A stretch of 64,000 nucleotides of DNA from Gambelia wislizenii (GCA_030847615.1 JAUMIR010000015.1:1877501-1941500); one strand, 5' to 3'. Positions 34,520 through 49,410 are shown, counted from the first letter of the stretch. Notes: generated by a model not told the origin, from the sequence alone. Program-made: numbers and translations.

Positions 34520-35165
34520 ATAATGGCATTTTCCGCATCCATAGATTTTCCTTGGATTTTTTCGACTTCACATTTTCCACATTGTTTTGCTGTATTGTGA
34601 AGGAGCGAGCCCAAAGCAACAAAAATTCCAAGGGAAAAGCCTTAGCGGCTTTTCCCGTAGTTTTAAAAAAACAGCGAGGGGGATGCGCATTCTTGCTCAT
34701 TGGGACAAGCGGTTCGATGTGAACCCCTTTCCCATAGGAGAGGAAGGGCGAAGCTGATTGGCTGGATGAGTGTGGAGGTGTGACTTGCTAATAACAAGCG
34801 GCCGCTGTTGCCATGTTGGATTTTCGCCTTAGCAAGCAGTCACTAAATCAATAAAATGGGGTGTTGGGGTTTTTTTCGTTTTGCTAGCCTTTTTAACTTG
34901 AAAAATCACTCTATCCCTCCAGTGCACCTTATGCAACATAAAAAAAAAAAAGTTCGGCAGTGTCGAAGTACTAATGCAAGTACATCAGTTGCGGCCGCCA
35001 TCTGGCATGCAAAGCTTATGGCGGCTTATAGGGCCAAAGACACCAGTAAGACATATTGCTACTGGTGCAAAATGCCATTATTGCAAGGTACTCCATCTCC
35101 CTCCCAATTTGGACAGGGCCCAGGTGTGGACGCGGATTATGGGGAAATCATCATTCAGCGACCCG
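34520..35165 (-). mobile_element. hAT-like MITE, family B, with fold-back fragment at its edge
   Basis: Contains GCTGATTGGCTGGATGAGTG and GCCATGTTGGATTTTCGCC. 34531-34566 carries CCATAGATTTTCCTTGG and TTCGACTTCACA from the fold-back family at 36866. Confidence 0.6.
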
Positions 35166-35404
35166 TCACAGCATGCACCAGGGGGGTAAGGCCAGGGCTT
35201 TCCGTAGACAGCTGCCTAGGGCACAGACCTCAGAGGGGCACGGTACCGACCTTTGGGGGAGGCACATTTTTAAACAGATTCACTTTAACATTTTATATTA
35301 AAATGCTTTACCTGTTTTGATTCAGGGATGCTACAGTAACAGGTTGATCCCAGCATTCACTGGGCTCTGCCTCCACTCTCTGTGACATCACAGCCGTGCA
35401 ACCA

Positions 35405-35625
35405 ATCAGTCAGTTTGATAAGCTGTTCTGATAGCCTTTGTGGCTGAAGAGCAGGGTATAAATACAATAAATAAATATATAAATAAACCACTACCTCCCC
35501 TCCAAAAATCTCTCCATTGCAGTCCTCTCCTCCCTTGCTTTGTTCACAGTTGTCCTATCCAAAAATGAGACCAAAGCCCACAACATCTCTGCAAATATCT
35601 AGCACATTCCCCTCGGGGATGCTTG

Positions 35626-35664
<39 letters not shown>

Positions 35665-35665
35665 A
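35405..35665 (+). repeat. SINE tail and (ATT)n microsatellite
   Basis: GATAGCCTTTGTGGCTGAAG to TATAAATACAATAAATAA at 35405-35485; (ATT)n at 35626-35663. Confidence 0.75.
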
Positions 35666-35962
35666 TCAGTTCATTTCACAGGCTTTATTTTGGAGTTTTG
35701 GCCCATCCTCACCAGAGCAGGAGTGGGGAGGGGAAAAAAAGTGGGGGGAAAGACAGAAACACCCACCCAGCACAGGGTGAGGCACACAGAACAATTGGGG
35801 AGCTACTGTCAGTAGCGCTGTGAAAAATGTGGACCGTTTTTAACGAAGCCAGGATGTTAATGCAAACTTGTAATTTAAAAAACCCAACAACATCCTAGAT
35901 TTGGGGAGCAGGAAGGGAGGGTTGTTTGAGTGTGACAATAGTCACATCAGTCTTCAGAGATA

Positions 35963-36189
35963 CAGTTGTCCCTCCACATTCACGGATTTGGCATTCAAGG
36001 ATTTAAGTATTCACGGCTTGAAAATATCCTTAAAAAAATAATAATTCAAAAAGCAAAGCTTGATTTTGCCATCTTATTAAGGGACACCGTTTTGCTATGC
36101 CATTGCATATAATGGGACTGGAGTATTCAGATTTGGGTATCCATGGGGGGTCCTGGAACCAAACCCCAGCAAATGTGAAGGGACAACTG
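35963..36189 (+). mobile_element. Pogo/Tigger-like MITE, CAGTTGTCCC type
   Basis: CAGTTGTCCCTCCACATTC to AGGGACAACTG, TA on both sides. Confidence 0.9.
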
Positions 36190-36865
36190 TACAAAAGCCT
36201 CCATGTGACCGTAGCAGTAACCGTTGCACCCGTTGCTTCTCGTCTTCTGGCACACGGCCTGCTTTGTTTCCTCTTGGTTGCTGCCAAAACTCATGCAGGA
36301 GCTTCCATAAGCCATACCTTTGAGCAGGAGGCTGTACGCAGAGGGCACGGAGCCATGTTTCCTCACCACCAGTGGCTGCTACAGGCATCCGGAGGCTTTT
36401 GGGATGATGAAGGCCGCTTGTTCTGGGATTGAATGACCTTCTACTGAATTTCTTCGCCGCTAGATCAGCCATTTAAAAAAAAAAAGGCGGGGAAGGGGAA
36501 AAAAAGCGGGGTCTCGGACAAGAGTTGGATGTTGCCCCCCATTCTCCTTGCTGCCGTCCCCCCGTGGTTTTTGCCTCTCTTGCTGGTTGCCTTTTCAAGT
36601 CTTTCTTGGTTAGGCACCCCTTTGGAGGTCTCGTCTTTTTCCTTGCCCCCGTCATGAGAAATGGGGTGTGAAGAAGAGAGCAGAATAATGTGGGGAGAGC
36701 AGGGAAAAAGGGGGTGAGTGTGATCGAAGCTTGTAAAAGCCCAGCCAGGGACACCTTTCTCCAAATTCAATAGAACAAACCGGCAGCACTGAGGAGATGT
36801 GGGCTCTCCAGGTGTCACATTGGATGGCAGCTCACATCATCCCCAGGTGGCTCAGCCGGTGGAGG

Positions 36866-37041
36866 GGAGTGATGGGATTTTCCTTGGGTTTTTTTCCAGG
36901 CTGCGAGGCCGTGTTCTAGAATAGTTTCTTTCTGATGTTTTGCGTGCATCTGTGGCTGGCTTCTTCAGAGAAGCCTCACAACCTGGAAAGAAACCCAAGG
37001 AAAATCTATGGACGCCGGCCGTGAAAGCCTTCGACTTCACG
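36866..37041. repeat. Fold-back element
   Basis: GATTTTCCTTGGGTTT and AAACCCAAGGAAAATC are inverted arms around a loop with GCATCTGTGGCTGGCTTC. The right side runs on to GCCGTGAAAGCCTTCGACTT, which also opens the window at base 2. Confidence 0.8.
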
Positions 37042-39029
37042 GAGTGATGGGAGTTCCAATCCAACAGCATCAGGAGGGCTGGGCATCCCTGGTTTAATGT
37101 GTGTGTGTAATGGAGATTTCAGGCTCTTTCCTGACAATTAAGCAGAAACCTCCGAAGACGAGTACATGGGTTGCTTTCTTTCAGCCTGATCTCCTTTTTT
37201 TCATTGTTTTGGCCCAAATTGTCCCCACACTCAGGGACACACCTACACACAACCTGAAACTCCCCTTGCTGTTGGGGTTGTGAATTTCCCTTTTCTGCTA
37301 CATGACAGCTTTGCCATCGTTGAGTGCCAAAATATGATGTACAGAAAGGTCTTTCTATCTGCAACACATCCATTCTTGTGCCGAACAAAAGTAAAGTTTC
37401 TTACATCCCTCACAGGGCCAAGAATCTCCATGGATGTTCGGAGATCATCAGCTGTAAAGATGAAGCCAAGCGCTCTCCTATTTACAATTTTGCCACCTCG
37501 CAACACATTTTTTTTAAAGGGCTCAGTGGTTTGGTTAAAACAAACCAAACCAAAACAACAAAGACAGAAAAAGAGACAAGGAACGAGATGTTTCTACCTT
37601 CTTGCCTTTCGGGTTTTGGGTTTTTTTTTACTGCGTTTTCCATCCGGCTGATTCCCTTCCACCCACCCAGATAATTGTCTCATACAATCATCAAAAAAAG
37701 TAGTAGTAATAATAATACTTTTTTTTAGAAGAGTCTTTGTGCCTCAGTGTTGCAAGGAGTAAGTGCTACACAAACAAACCTCTATGCTACCAAGGAAGAA
37801 AAAAATTATAATTTGGGAAAGAGGGCAAGAGAAAGATTGGGCAGGAAACGGGGACACACACAGAGGTTAACAAGGAAGTATTTACACACACACACACACA
37901 GACACACAGTCATGACATTATTCTATCCATCAACCCTTGCAAAAGATTTTCATACATGGAATTTTTTTTTCTTAAAAAAAGACAAATAAATCATCTTATT
38001 TTCAGTGAATCAAAAAGTACCAACCCGAAGTCTTCTTTCCTGGGGAGTGGCTGAAAGGGGACAGTCCTCACACCCCACATGCCAGCAAACACAGCCCTAC
38101 ACGCAGGGAGAGTCGTTTCGGAAACTTATACTGCAGAAATTGAACGTTTCCAGAGGCAGTCTGGAATACCTTCTTATATACCCAAGGGTAAATGCTTTTT
38201 TTCCTTTTACTTAAAAAAAAAAAAAGCAAAATTTTTGGGAGGAGGACTTGTGGAACATTCACAATCGTAGCAAAGATGGAGAAGGCACTGTCTGAGGCCC
38301 GAAGGGCGATGGAGGGAGAGGGATACCGGTAACTCAACTAATAAAAGAGGACAGAGGCAGCCTCTGCCGTCCGCATTGGTTTGCTTCTCTCTGCTCGGAA
38401 GCTGTAAACTGGGGTGAGGATTACGAAGATGGCAGGCAGGGGCTGGAGTTGGGAGGAAGGATAGTCGAGTTAACTCATTCGAGACATAGAGACACAGAGA
38501 GAGGAAGAGGTAGAAAGAGGCAGGGAGGTTGTTCAGTTACCAAGTGGAAACTTAACATCGGACACATTGCGGGGAGAAAAGGTTGACGTGTCACGGTGGA
38601 GAAGGTGGGGGTTACGACTGAATCGTAGTTCGACCGGTGTGTCTGAGTGTGTGTGGAATCTTCCACAGATGTGCAAAACAGCTACAACACAACACAAGCT
38701 AAGAAAGTGAGCTTCAGCCATGAGTGATTGTGACGGCCAAAGGTTGAGTGTTCCCCACACCACAAACCATGCAACAAAGAGACAGACACACACAAGTAAA
38801 CAAACAAAAGGTGGTAGAGAACAACTGGCGTGCTTCTCTGCAAAAATAAGACCCCCCAACTCCTGCCCCCCCCCCCGATCCCGGGATGTGTCAAGACTGT
38901 GCTCGCAGAAGGGGTGGACGTCCTGGCCTGGCTTCCGACCTCCACCCCCCATTCCAAAAAAAGTGTTGTGCAACCCAGGACTTCCTACCTTTGTGTTTAA
39001 AATGTGCAGTAAAGGAAAAACAGGGGTGG
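37042..39029. other. Intergenic or extended PI4KB 3' UTR, no gene recognised
   Basis: Largely free of transposons, with a (CA)n at about 37881-37906 and poly-A or poly-T tracts. It may be a longer 3' UTR form of PI4KB or plain intergenic DNA. Open frames here have no family resemblance. Confidence 0.4.
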
Positions 39030-39834
39030 AGACAGTGGAGGGGGGGGAATTTAATCGTCTTGACGGAAATGCACACACATTAAAAAAAACATGCACAAGG
39101 TTGAAAGTGGGGAGGACAGAACTGGAAGGGAGGGAGGACAAAGAAAAAGAAAAAAAAGGAGGCTCAGAAACAGCGAAGTTTCTTGACCCTGCGCAAGAAC
39201 CCATCTCCTCCTCTCTGCCTCGTTCCCTCCCTTCCCGTCTCACCTGGACCCAAAAAACATTTGTGAGATGGGCGGGGGGGCAGGAAAAGAGTTTGGAGAA
39301 TGTGAAGAGGTATAATAATACTGAAAATAAAAGATCCAGAGGAAGGAGGGTGAGGGAGGGGTGGGCGTGCGCACGTGACACATGGTTCTGTGGGTTTTCT
39401 TTTCTCTTCTTCCGGACACCCGGAAGGTTCCGTCCTCGCTGGCTGCATCAAAAGCCAGTCCCCAGAGGTTTTTGTTCTGTGTTTCATCCTGCCCCCCTCC
39501 CCATGATCCTACGCAACTCCACGTGACCAGTTTTTTGAAGAGTCCTCAAGGTTCCTCCTTCCACTGCTGCCCCTTACCCAAAACGCCCTCCCCACCACCT
39601 CAGGTGTCTAAAAGGAATCTGAGTTAAAAGTGCGGGCCTGGTTCAAGATGGCCACTGCGACGTCTTGTGCTCCTCAGGGCGGGAAGAGGAAGAGGAGGAG
39701 AGCTCTGCTTGGCATTTCCCTCTGTTCCCCTCTCCTTCTGGGAAGGTTTCACGTTCTCAGTTTGCATCCAGTACGGAGAAGGGAAGCAAGGAGGAAGAGG
39801 CGGTGGCGGCGAGGGAGTTCAGCACAGGCCCTGG
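39030..39834 (-). other. PI4KB: Putative PI4KB 3' UTR with ATTAAA polyadenylation signal
   Basis: Downstream of the PI4KB stop the sequence is free of recognisable transposons. The first plausible poly(A) signal on the minus strand is ATTAAA at 39055-39050, followed by T-rich sequence. No AATAAA was seen between 39834 and about 37300, so the message may instead extend further. The cleavage site is a guess. Confidence 0.35.
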
Positions 39835-40041
<207 letters not shown>

Positions 40042-40303
40042 TCAACGTGGGGAGGCCGGTGGGGGGCAGAGAGGCTTTCGACTATCTGACTGATTCTATG
40101 ACTCGACCTCCCTTGATGAGCCCCATTAGAGTTTTGAGATTTTCCGGAGGGGCGCTTCTCCTCTGGCCCATTTGGGAGGGAATCAAGGCTACAGGGCCTT
40201 CTCAGAGGCTGCTCCCAAGTTCTGGAACTCCCTTCCCAGAGAGGCTAGACTGCCAACCTTCTTGCTTTCCTGTTGGCCCTTCCCTCCACCCCACAAGCAC
40301 ACA

Positions 40304-40575
40304 AGCCCTGGTGGCGCAGTGGTTCAATGCCAGTCCTGCAAGCCACCACGTTGCAAGTTCAATTCCAGCGGGCTCCAAGGTTGACTCAGCCTTCCATCCT
40401 TTCGTAGGTCGGTAAAATGAGTACCCGGCTTGTGGGGGCAATTAGCTAACACACATGGGAAACTGCTTAATGCAGTGTAGATGTGTAAATTGCTATTGCT
40501 TAAAACAATTTGTAAGCTGCTCTGATAGCCTTGTGGCTGAAGAGCGGGGTATAAATAAATAAATAAATAAATAAA
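40304..40575 (+). repeat. tRNA-derived SINE with BovB-like tail, full length
   Basis: A-box-like TGGCGCAGTGG, B-box-like GTTCAATTCC, then the body GTAGGTCGGTAAAATGAGTA to GCGGGGTATAAATAAATAAA. Other full copies are at 48979-49256, 51166-51425 and 59010-59283. Confidence 0.88.
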
Positions 40576-40756
40576 AAATAAAATAAAATTTAGTGGGAAC
40601 ATGAGACAGACAGGGCCTTCTCAGTGGCTGCTCCCAGGCTCTGGAACTCCCTTTCCAGAGAGGTTAGACTGGCCCTGTCCTTGATGTTATGTTGGCCCTT
40701 CCACCCTTTCAGGCTCATTTGGTGGGAACAAGGGAGACCTCTTTCTATTATTGTTT

Positions 40757-40976
40757 GGCATCCGCACTGCAGAAGTAATCCAGTGTGACACGGCTGTAAC
40801 TGCCACGGCTCAATGCTATGGAATTCTGGGATTTTTAATTTTGTGATATTTAGCCTTCTCTGTCAGAGAGCTCTAGTGCCACAACAAACTAAAAATCCCA
40901 GGATTCCATAGGATGGAGCCATGGCAGTTAAAGTGGTGTCAAACTGGATTTTTCCTGCAGTGCAGATGAAGACACC
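40757..40976. mobile_element. Fold-back hAT-like MITE, copy 2
   Basis: Same family as 32001-32219: GCACTGCAGAAGTAATCCAG mirrored by GGATTTTTCCTGCAGTGC. Confidence 0.8.
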
Positions 40977-41004
40977 GTCATGCCATTACAATTATTTTTA
41001 TTAT

Positions 41005-41130
41005 TACAGGCTGAGTATTCCTTATCCGAAACACATGGGACCAGAAGTGTTTTGGATTTTGGAGATTTATGCACAATGCTTTTAATAATTTTGTGCATGA
41101 AACAAAAGTTGGTGTACACTGAACCATTTA
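41005..41130 (+). repeat. TTGAGTATCC-type MITE fragment
   Basis: TGAGTATTCCTTATCCGAAA and TTGTGCATGAAACAAAAGTT; the right end is missing. Another end fragment lies at 63205-63260. Confidence 0.6.
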
Positions 41131-41204
41131 TTTATTGGATGTATATCCCACCTTTCTCTCAAGATGAGATTCAGAAAAATGGGATTCAACCATCAGAAAG
41201 CAAA

Positions 41205-41555
41205 GGTCTGGAAGGCACGATGCCTATGAGGAGCAGCTTAGGGAGCAGGATATGTTTAGCCTGGAGAAGAGAAGGTTAAGAGGTGGTATGAAGCCATGTT
41301 TAAATATGTGAAGGGATGTCATACTGAGGATGGAGCCATCTTGGACATGGAGCAATGGACTCAAACTACAGGAAAATAGATTCCACCTAAACATGAGGTA
41401 GAACTTCCTGACAGTAAGAGCTGTTTGGAAGTGGAACGCACTGCCTCGTAGTGTGGTGGAGTCTCCTTCTTTGGAGGTTTTTAAGCAGAAGCGGCTTTGA
41501 TTGTTTATTCCTGCGTGGCAGAATGGGGTTGGACTGGATGGCCCTTGGAGTTGCG
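41205..41555 (+). mobile_element. CR1 3' part
   Basis: From GGCACGATGCCTATGAGGAG to GGGTTGGACTGGATGGCCC, plus strand, with internal deletions. Confidence 0.85.
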
Positions 41556-42060
41556 TTTATGTTTTGTCAGCTTCCAGGGACATCCCTCTGGCTGCTGTGG
41601 CGAACCACACTCCGGACAAGAAAGGACTCAGGCCTGAGTAAGAGCAAGGAAGTTCTTAACTTTCGTACAGACTGGTTAACTTATCTGATCATGCTGCTCT
41701 TGACACTCACAGATGACCTGCGCTACTGTAGGTCCCTGACTCTCCTGTGTTTCTGCTAAGCACCGCTGGCAACCTGGAGGACAAACTGATAGAAGTGCTC
41801 ATTACTTTAAGCCCTTCTTCCCTGTGCCTGCCTCAACAGCACCCTTCAGCACTTGGGCCTCCTTTGGCAGATGTGAAGGTTGGAACAAGAACAGGTCCAA
41901 GGGAAGACAGTGCCCATGCTGGAGGTTTTAGCACAACATGGCATGGAATTAAAGAGCTGGTTAAAGAGCTGACTGTCTCCAGTCTCTGTGTTGTGGGAAA
42001 GCTGGGTGTTTGGGTTCAGAGGCGGCTGGGACTGACTATGCAGAGACTGGCATATTTGGA
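41556..42060. other. Intron stretch with no recognised feature
   Basis: Holds part of a long plus-strand open frame without recognisable domains; probably chance or an unknown repeat. Confidence 0.4.
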
Positions 42061-42109
42061 AGTGAATTCACCCATCATGAGGGCTCCCACAGCCGAATCC
42101 CCTCAAAGC

Positions 42110-42625
42110 TGTGTGTTTCTTTCTGCCTTTAAACCACCCACCAATTTATGGCAACCCCAAGAATTTCAGAGGGTTTTCTTAGGCAGGGAATCCTCAGAGG
42201 TGGTTTTGCCAGTTCCTTCCTCTGAAACAGAGCCGACAGAACCTGGGATTCCTCAGCAGTTCTTTTGGGCTCGGACCAAGATCTTCTTTTTGGACTGCCA
42301 TGTCCAGAATCCCCCAGCCAGCAAAGGCACCTTTCCCCATGTGCTGGAAGTTCAAGTGAGATTTGGTGCCTTTAGGGTATTTAGGCCCTGTGTGTGTTCC
42401 TTCAAGTCACTCATCAACTTATGGTGATCTCATGAATTTCAGAGGGTTTTCTTAGGCCAGGAATGCTCAGAGGTGGTTTTGCCTGTTCCTTCCTCTGAAA
42501 CAAGAGTCCACAACACCTGGGATTTCTTGGTGGTCTCCATCCAAGTACTAAACAGGGCTGACCCTGCTTAGCTTCCAAGATCAGGTGGGACCTGGTGCCT
42601 TTTAGGGTATTTAAGCTTGACTCTG
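42110..42625 (-). repeat. Two tandem copies of an old SINE-like repeat
   Basis: GAATTTCAGAGGGTTTTCTT and AGAGGTGGTTTTGCC occur at both 42160-42215 and 42434-42482. The second copy ends in an old tRNA-SINE-like CAGGGCTGACCCTGCTTAGC. Confidence 0.6.
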
Positions 42626-42919
42626 TTCAAAGGAGAGCCCCCCCCCCAAAAAAAACCCAGGCATCCATAATCAAACGTGCTCTAGCTATCTTCATCTCCA
42701 TGAGGAGGAGGCCTTTTGTAAGGCTAATGATGTCTTGATCGCCCACCCAGAAGCAAAGCCATTCTGAAACCACCGCAGGGATTGCTCACATCCATGTACT
42801 GCTGTGGGAAAATTTCTTCCCAGCTACTGGGAAGATTCTAGCCAAATTCAGAGGAAGAAGGAAGCTTGAGGGATGCTTGGTGGACATCACTGTCCCTGCT
42901 GGTCTAAATGTTTAGCCTA

Positions 42920-43285
<366 letters not shown>

Positions 43286-43924
43286 CTAGGAAACCAAGGG
43301 AGGGAGGGAGAGGTACATTTTAAAAAAGACAAAAGAAGAAGGGCAGAAAGCAGCCAAAAGAGAAAAACAGAGGGCTCCTGCATGCTTCTTTCTTTATTAT
43401 TTTAAATATTATCGTGTCTTCAGTCATCAAGGAGCTTACAGAACTGATTAAACAGGGGTGGCCAACTGCATGGTGTTGGCAGGGGAGAGAAGCCAATTTC
43501 TCTCTCACACACATGCCTTGTGGGTCATGCTGGTACACTGCTGTGTCACTTCTGCTCACCATTTTGGGGGCTTTTTTTCCAGCTGAAAACATCAGTTGGG
43601 GATGGAGAGAGGAAGCCAAACCATGGCTGTTTGGTTCATGTGGTTTTCTGCCATTTTTGGCTACTTTCAGGTGGGGGGGGGGAAAGATTGCCCCAATGTC
43701 AGTCTGAAAAGACTTCATTTTTTTAATTCGGAGGGGTGGGGGCTAGGGTGGTTGAGGCCTTGGAAGGGTCTCAAATGTGGTGTATAGGGTGAGAGGGAGC
43801 ATCCTCCCCCTGTTCCCTTCAACCAACCACTGGATTAAATCAGAAATACAACAAAGCATGGAGAAAACGAAGAACCTCCCTCTGGAAGGTGTTTTAAAAA
43901 CCCTACAATCTGCATAGTTAAGGA

Positions 43925-44640
43925 AATCAGAATCTTAGGAGTTGGAAGGGACCACAAGGGCCATCTAGTCCAATCCTATTCCACCATGCAGGAATACAGA
44001 ACTCAGAACACTCTGAGAGATGCTCATCCAACCTTTGTTTAAAGTCCTCCGAAGAAGGAGAATCCGCCACTCTCCGAATCAGTTCATTCCACTCTCCAAC
44101 AGCTCTTACAGTCAAGAAGTTCTCCCTAAAGTTCAGGCAGAATCTCTTTTCATACAGTTTGAATCCACTGGTTCACGTTCTAGTCTCTGGAGCAGCAGAA
44201 AACAAGCTCGCTCCATCTTCTATGTGAAATCCCTTCAGATATTTAAAGACTGCTGCTATCATGTTACCTCTCACTCCATTTTCTACATGACGTCCCTTCA
44301 GATATTTAAGGATGGCTCTCTCGTGCTACCTCTTAGTCTTCTCTTCTCCAAGCTAAACATACTCAGCTCCCTCAGTTGTTCCTCATAAGGCTTAGTTCCC
44401 AGCCCCTTTGATCATCCTGGTTGCCCTTCTGTAGACACATTCCAGCTTGCCAATATCCTTCTTGAACTGTGGTGCCCAGAATTCTAGGTGAGGTCTGACC
44501 AAAGCAGAACAGAGCAGCACTACTACCTCCTCCAGTCTGGACACCATGCTCCTACTGATGTAGCCCAGAATTGCACTGGCTATTTTTGGCTGCTGTACCA
44601 CACTGTTGACTCATGCTTACCTTCTGGTGTACTAAAACCC
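43925..44640 (-). mobile_element. CR1 3' part, diverged
   Basis: CR1 tail through GAGGTCTGACCAAAGCAGAA; the deduced frame has many breaks. Confidence 0.85.
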
Positions 44641-45071
44641 CTAGGTCAGGTGTTGAACTGGTGACAAAATGCCATCAGGGCCATCTGTTGAACTGTAAGG
44701 GGAGAGGACTCCCGAAGATGGAGGGGTGTGTGGGTTGTGTTCAAAATGGCTTCTCCCTTTTGTTGATGCCAGACAGAGCGGGGCAGGTGAGGGAACAAAC
44801 AGGCAAGGGACAAATGGGAGAAGGGGACTCGCTCAGGTCAGCTTGGCCTGAAAGCCTTTTTAGGGTCTTCATGATGTCTATTTACACCAGGCCTAGTAAC
44901 ATGTTGGTAGCTACTGATGTTTCTGATATAAACTCCCAAATTATGAAGGAAAGAGGGGCAAGATTCAAAGCTTTTTTGCCAGTATGTTCACAGTGTGATG
45001 CTGAGGAAGCAACCCATGAGTTCCTGTCTGTGCTGTTTACCCATTTGCTTATTTTGAACAGCATTTATAGT

Positions 45072-45393
45072 GTAGGAGAGATGACACGACAGCTATTTTT
45101 AAACACCTAAAGGGATGTCACATAGAAGAGGAAGCCAGCTTGTTTTCTGCTGCTCCAGAGACTAGGATAGAAACCAATGGATTTAAATTGCAAGAAAAGA
45201 CATCCTACCTAAAATAAGAGCTGTTTGTCAGTGGAACGAACTGCCTCAGAAGGTGGCGGACTCTCCTTCTTTGAAGAGTTTTTAAACAGAGGCTGAAGGG
45301 CATCTTTCCGGAATGTATTTCTCAATGGCATTAGGGGGTTGGACTAGATGGCCCTTGTGGTCCCTTCCAAGTCAATCATTCTATGATTCTAGG
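45072..45393 (+). mobile_element. CR1 3' part
   Basis: GAGATGACACGACAGCTATT to TCATTCTATGATTCTAGGAA, plus strand. Confidence 0.85.
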
Positions 45394-45424
45394 AACAGGG
45401 GCATATATGGGGTACGACAGTCTA

Positions 45425-45706
<282 letters not shown>

Positions 45707-46404
45707 TCAAACCTCTTCCTTCTCAGGGTCCTTTTGAACCCAGGATGGCAGAAAACTCAGACCTAGTGTCATCTTGATTGAAGTGGCCACACTTGGGTGC
45801 ACGAGGCCAGGAGCACCAGAATCTGGGAAGGCTGTTGACCCCTCCACAAACAAATTATTCTACTCCACCCTTCCTTCCCTCGTCCAAAGGACCCAGCAAC
45901 TACTTGTCCTGTTCGGAAACTATGCATAGTTCCAGGCCTCTTCAAGAACTCTTTTGGTAGCAAGCCCTGACCCATGTTCCTGCTATGGGATCAGCCTTAC
46001 TGGTGGCAAATGATGCAGCAGATGGGATGCAGTGAAGAAGCATCCTAGCCCTTTCGCTGGTGGGGTCCAGCACCCCCTCACAGCCAAGGAGAGATCCGGG
46101 CCCCACGAAAAATTCTACCCAGACTTATCCCTCGGCCGACAGTCAAATCAAATCCCCCTTGCTGGACATATAGGTCACCTGGGTTGGGGTGCACTCTCCC
46201 CTAGACCAAGGCCGATGGAAGATGGGTTATAGAGTGTGGAAGCCAACAGAGAAAACCAAAGTGCCCCGGTGTGACCCATCTCCACCACTATCAGCAATGA
46301 AAACTGTACAAGCAGATTAGCAACAGAGAAAATCCACTCCCCTGTCTGCTCTCAGCTTTACGTCTTTTCTCAGGCTCAAACTGCCAAGTGAATGAAAAAA
46401 GCAC

Positions 46405-46510
46405 GCTATATACTCGTGTTTATGTTGAGAAATTTTAGTAATTAAACTGGCCCCAGAAACCTAGGTTGACTTATCCACAGGTCAATGTAAGTACTGTACC
46501 TTATCTCTTA
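46405..46510 (+). repeat. Short dispersed repeat (pair with 47545-47640)
   Basis: TTGACTTATCCACAGGTCAA and the surrounding 90 bp recur at 47545-47640. Confidence 0.6.
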
Positions 46511-47158
46511 TCAAAAAGGGAACCGTCCCTTCTCTAAGCAGAGTGGCGAAAGGAGAGAGCTTGGTCCATCCTGGGGGAAACTTCAAGAAGCACTGACCCC
46601 CTCCTATTTCTCTGCCGTGGAGCTGCTTCTGGCCTTTTTGAATGCCTCGGTGGGAAAATGGTCACTCTGGTGGCTCTTTGGTGCTTCCCCTCAAAGGAGT
46701 GCCGAGAGAGTAGAGGGGGTCAGTGTTTCTTTCAGGTTCTTCCACGACAGACTAAGCTCTCACCATTTGCCACTCTTTTAAGAAAAGTAGATGGTTCCTT
46801 TTTGGATAAGATTCAATACTGTCCCTGGGCTTGACAAAGCGACACTTAGGTGGATTTGTACTGTACCTTTACTTTTATCAGACCAAAAGATGGAAACAAC
46901 CTGAAAATGTGGTGGATTAGCTTGCCCCCCCACCCCCCTCCGGAGATCCCCCCCAAAGAGGGAAAACAAAAAAACAGGCCAAAAAGCAGCCCAAAATGGT
47001 GGCTAGGAGTAGCGGGATGTCACTTCCTATGACCGAGGGGTGAAAAGTGGGCCACATCTCCAGCTCAGTTGTCCATCCCCCCCTCCAAAGGCATGTCTCC
47101 GGCAACTTAAGCCCCACACAGTACCCATTTCCCCTCAAGAGATCTACCCCACATTCCC

Positions 47159-47830
<672 letters not shown>

Positions 47831-48102
47831 TCATGATTGAAAAAATTGAACACAGGTTATGTAGGCAGGCCTTGGATTCATTTCTTTTATTTTAATAGGG
47901 TTTTCTCTGGTTTTATCCATGGTTTCCTTTATAAACATTAAATTGGGGAACGTCTCCCCTGCAGATATTGGGGGGGAGGCAGCCCGTATTGTGGGATTTA
48001 AATTTTTCTTTTTTTGTGATGTAACATTTTAGTCATGTTCTAATTTAAATTTAGTAAGCTACCTAGGGTCCCCTGGCTGCAGAAAGGCAGGGTATACATT
48101 CA

Positions 48103-48426
<324 letters not shown>

Positions 48427-48659
48427 TCACTGTTCCCCCTATGGACCTTCATGGGAAGCACTAACCCGGAAACCTTGCAGCCCCAGGCAGGAGCTTGGGA
48501 AAACCCTGATTCTTTTTGGGGTTTGTGGTGTTTAATCGCAGGAGACCAAAGGAGTGGGTTGGGGGTACAGCAACCTCCTCCCCTCCTCTCATTCCTTTCT
48601 CTACTTCCAGCCTCTACCTAATGGCTGCAGTTTTGTCCTCACTGCTATGTCTTTAACAA

Positions 48660-49310
48660 GCTTTTCTACTTTTTAAAGTGGTATTTTAAGTCAGGATTGC
48701 CCATGTCATATTTCCAATTTCTATCTATGGTTGTGAAAGCTGGACAGTGAAGAAAGGAGCAAAAGAAAATCAGCTCATTTGGAATATGGTTCTGGAGGAG
48801 AGTTTTAGGGACACAGTGGACTCCTAAAAAGACCAATAAATGGGTCCTAGAGCAAATCAAACCTGGATTGCCCCTAGAAGCCAAGATGACTAAACGGGGG
48901 CTGTTGTACTCTGGCCGTTATCATGAGAAGACAGGACTCACGAGAAAAGACAACCATACTTGGGAAGGCAGAAGGCAACCTGGTGGCGCAGTGGTTAAAT
49001 GCCAGCCCTGCAAGCCACCACATTGCAAGTTCGATTCCAGCCGGCTCCAAGGTTCATTCAGCCTTCCAGCCTTTCGTAGGTCAGTAAATTGAGTACCCGG
49101 CATGTGGGGGCAATTAGCTAACACACATTGGAAACTGCTTAATGCAGTGTAGATGTGTAAATGGCTATTGCTTAAAACAATTTGTAAGCTGCTTTGATAG
49201 CCTTGTGGCTGAAGAGTGGGGTATAAATAACTAAATAAAATAAAATAAAAATAAAACAGGAAAAGACGAAGACCCCATTCCAGCTGGCGAAACTCCATCA
49301 AGGGAGCCAT
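48660..49310 (+). mobile_element. RTE/BovB-like LINE 3' part with SINE insert
   Basis: TATGGTTGTGAAAGCTGGAC (YGCESWT...) to ATCATGAGAAGACAGGACTC. After the SINE at 48979-49256 the LINE resumes with GAAGACCCCATTCCAGCTGG. Confidence 0.8.
48979..49256 (+). repeat. tRNA-derived SINE, full length
   Basis: TGGTGGCGCAGTGGTTAAAT head, GTTCGATTCC B-box, tail ending in TATAAATAACTAAATAAAAT. Confidence 0.9.
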
Positions 49311-49410
49311 AGATGCTATCCTGAGTTTGCAAGATTTGAGCAGGGTGTCTTGGAGGTTTCTCACTCAGAGGGCTGCCACAAGTTAAAACTCGTTGGTATG
49401 TAACAACAGA

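Noticed and set aside
38533..39526. Long open frames on both strands (282 codons minus, 268 codons plus) downstream of PI4KB
   Set aside because: Low-complexity composition, no recognisable domain, overlapping on opposite strands, and located where the PI4KB 3' UTR is expected. Best explained as chance open frames in a stop-poor region.
40304..40400. tRNA gene (A- and B-box-like motifs)
   Set aside because: The head continues into the SINE body and tail and has multiple dispersed copies; it is a tRNA-derived SINE, not a tRNA.
41747..42427. 226-codon plus-strand open frame
   Set aside because: Its second half is the SINE-like repeat at 42110-42380, it runs antisense to PI4KB, and no domain is recognisable.
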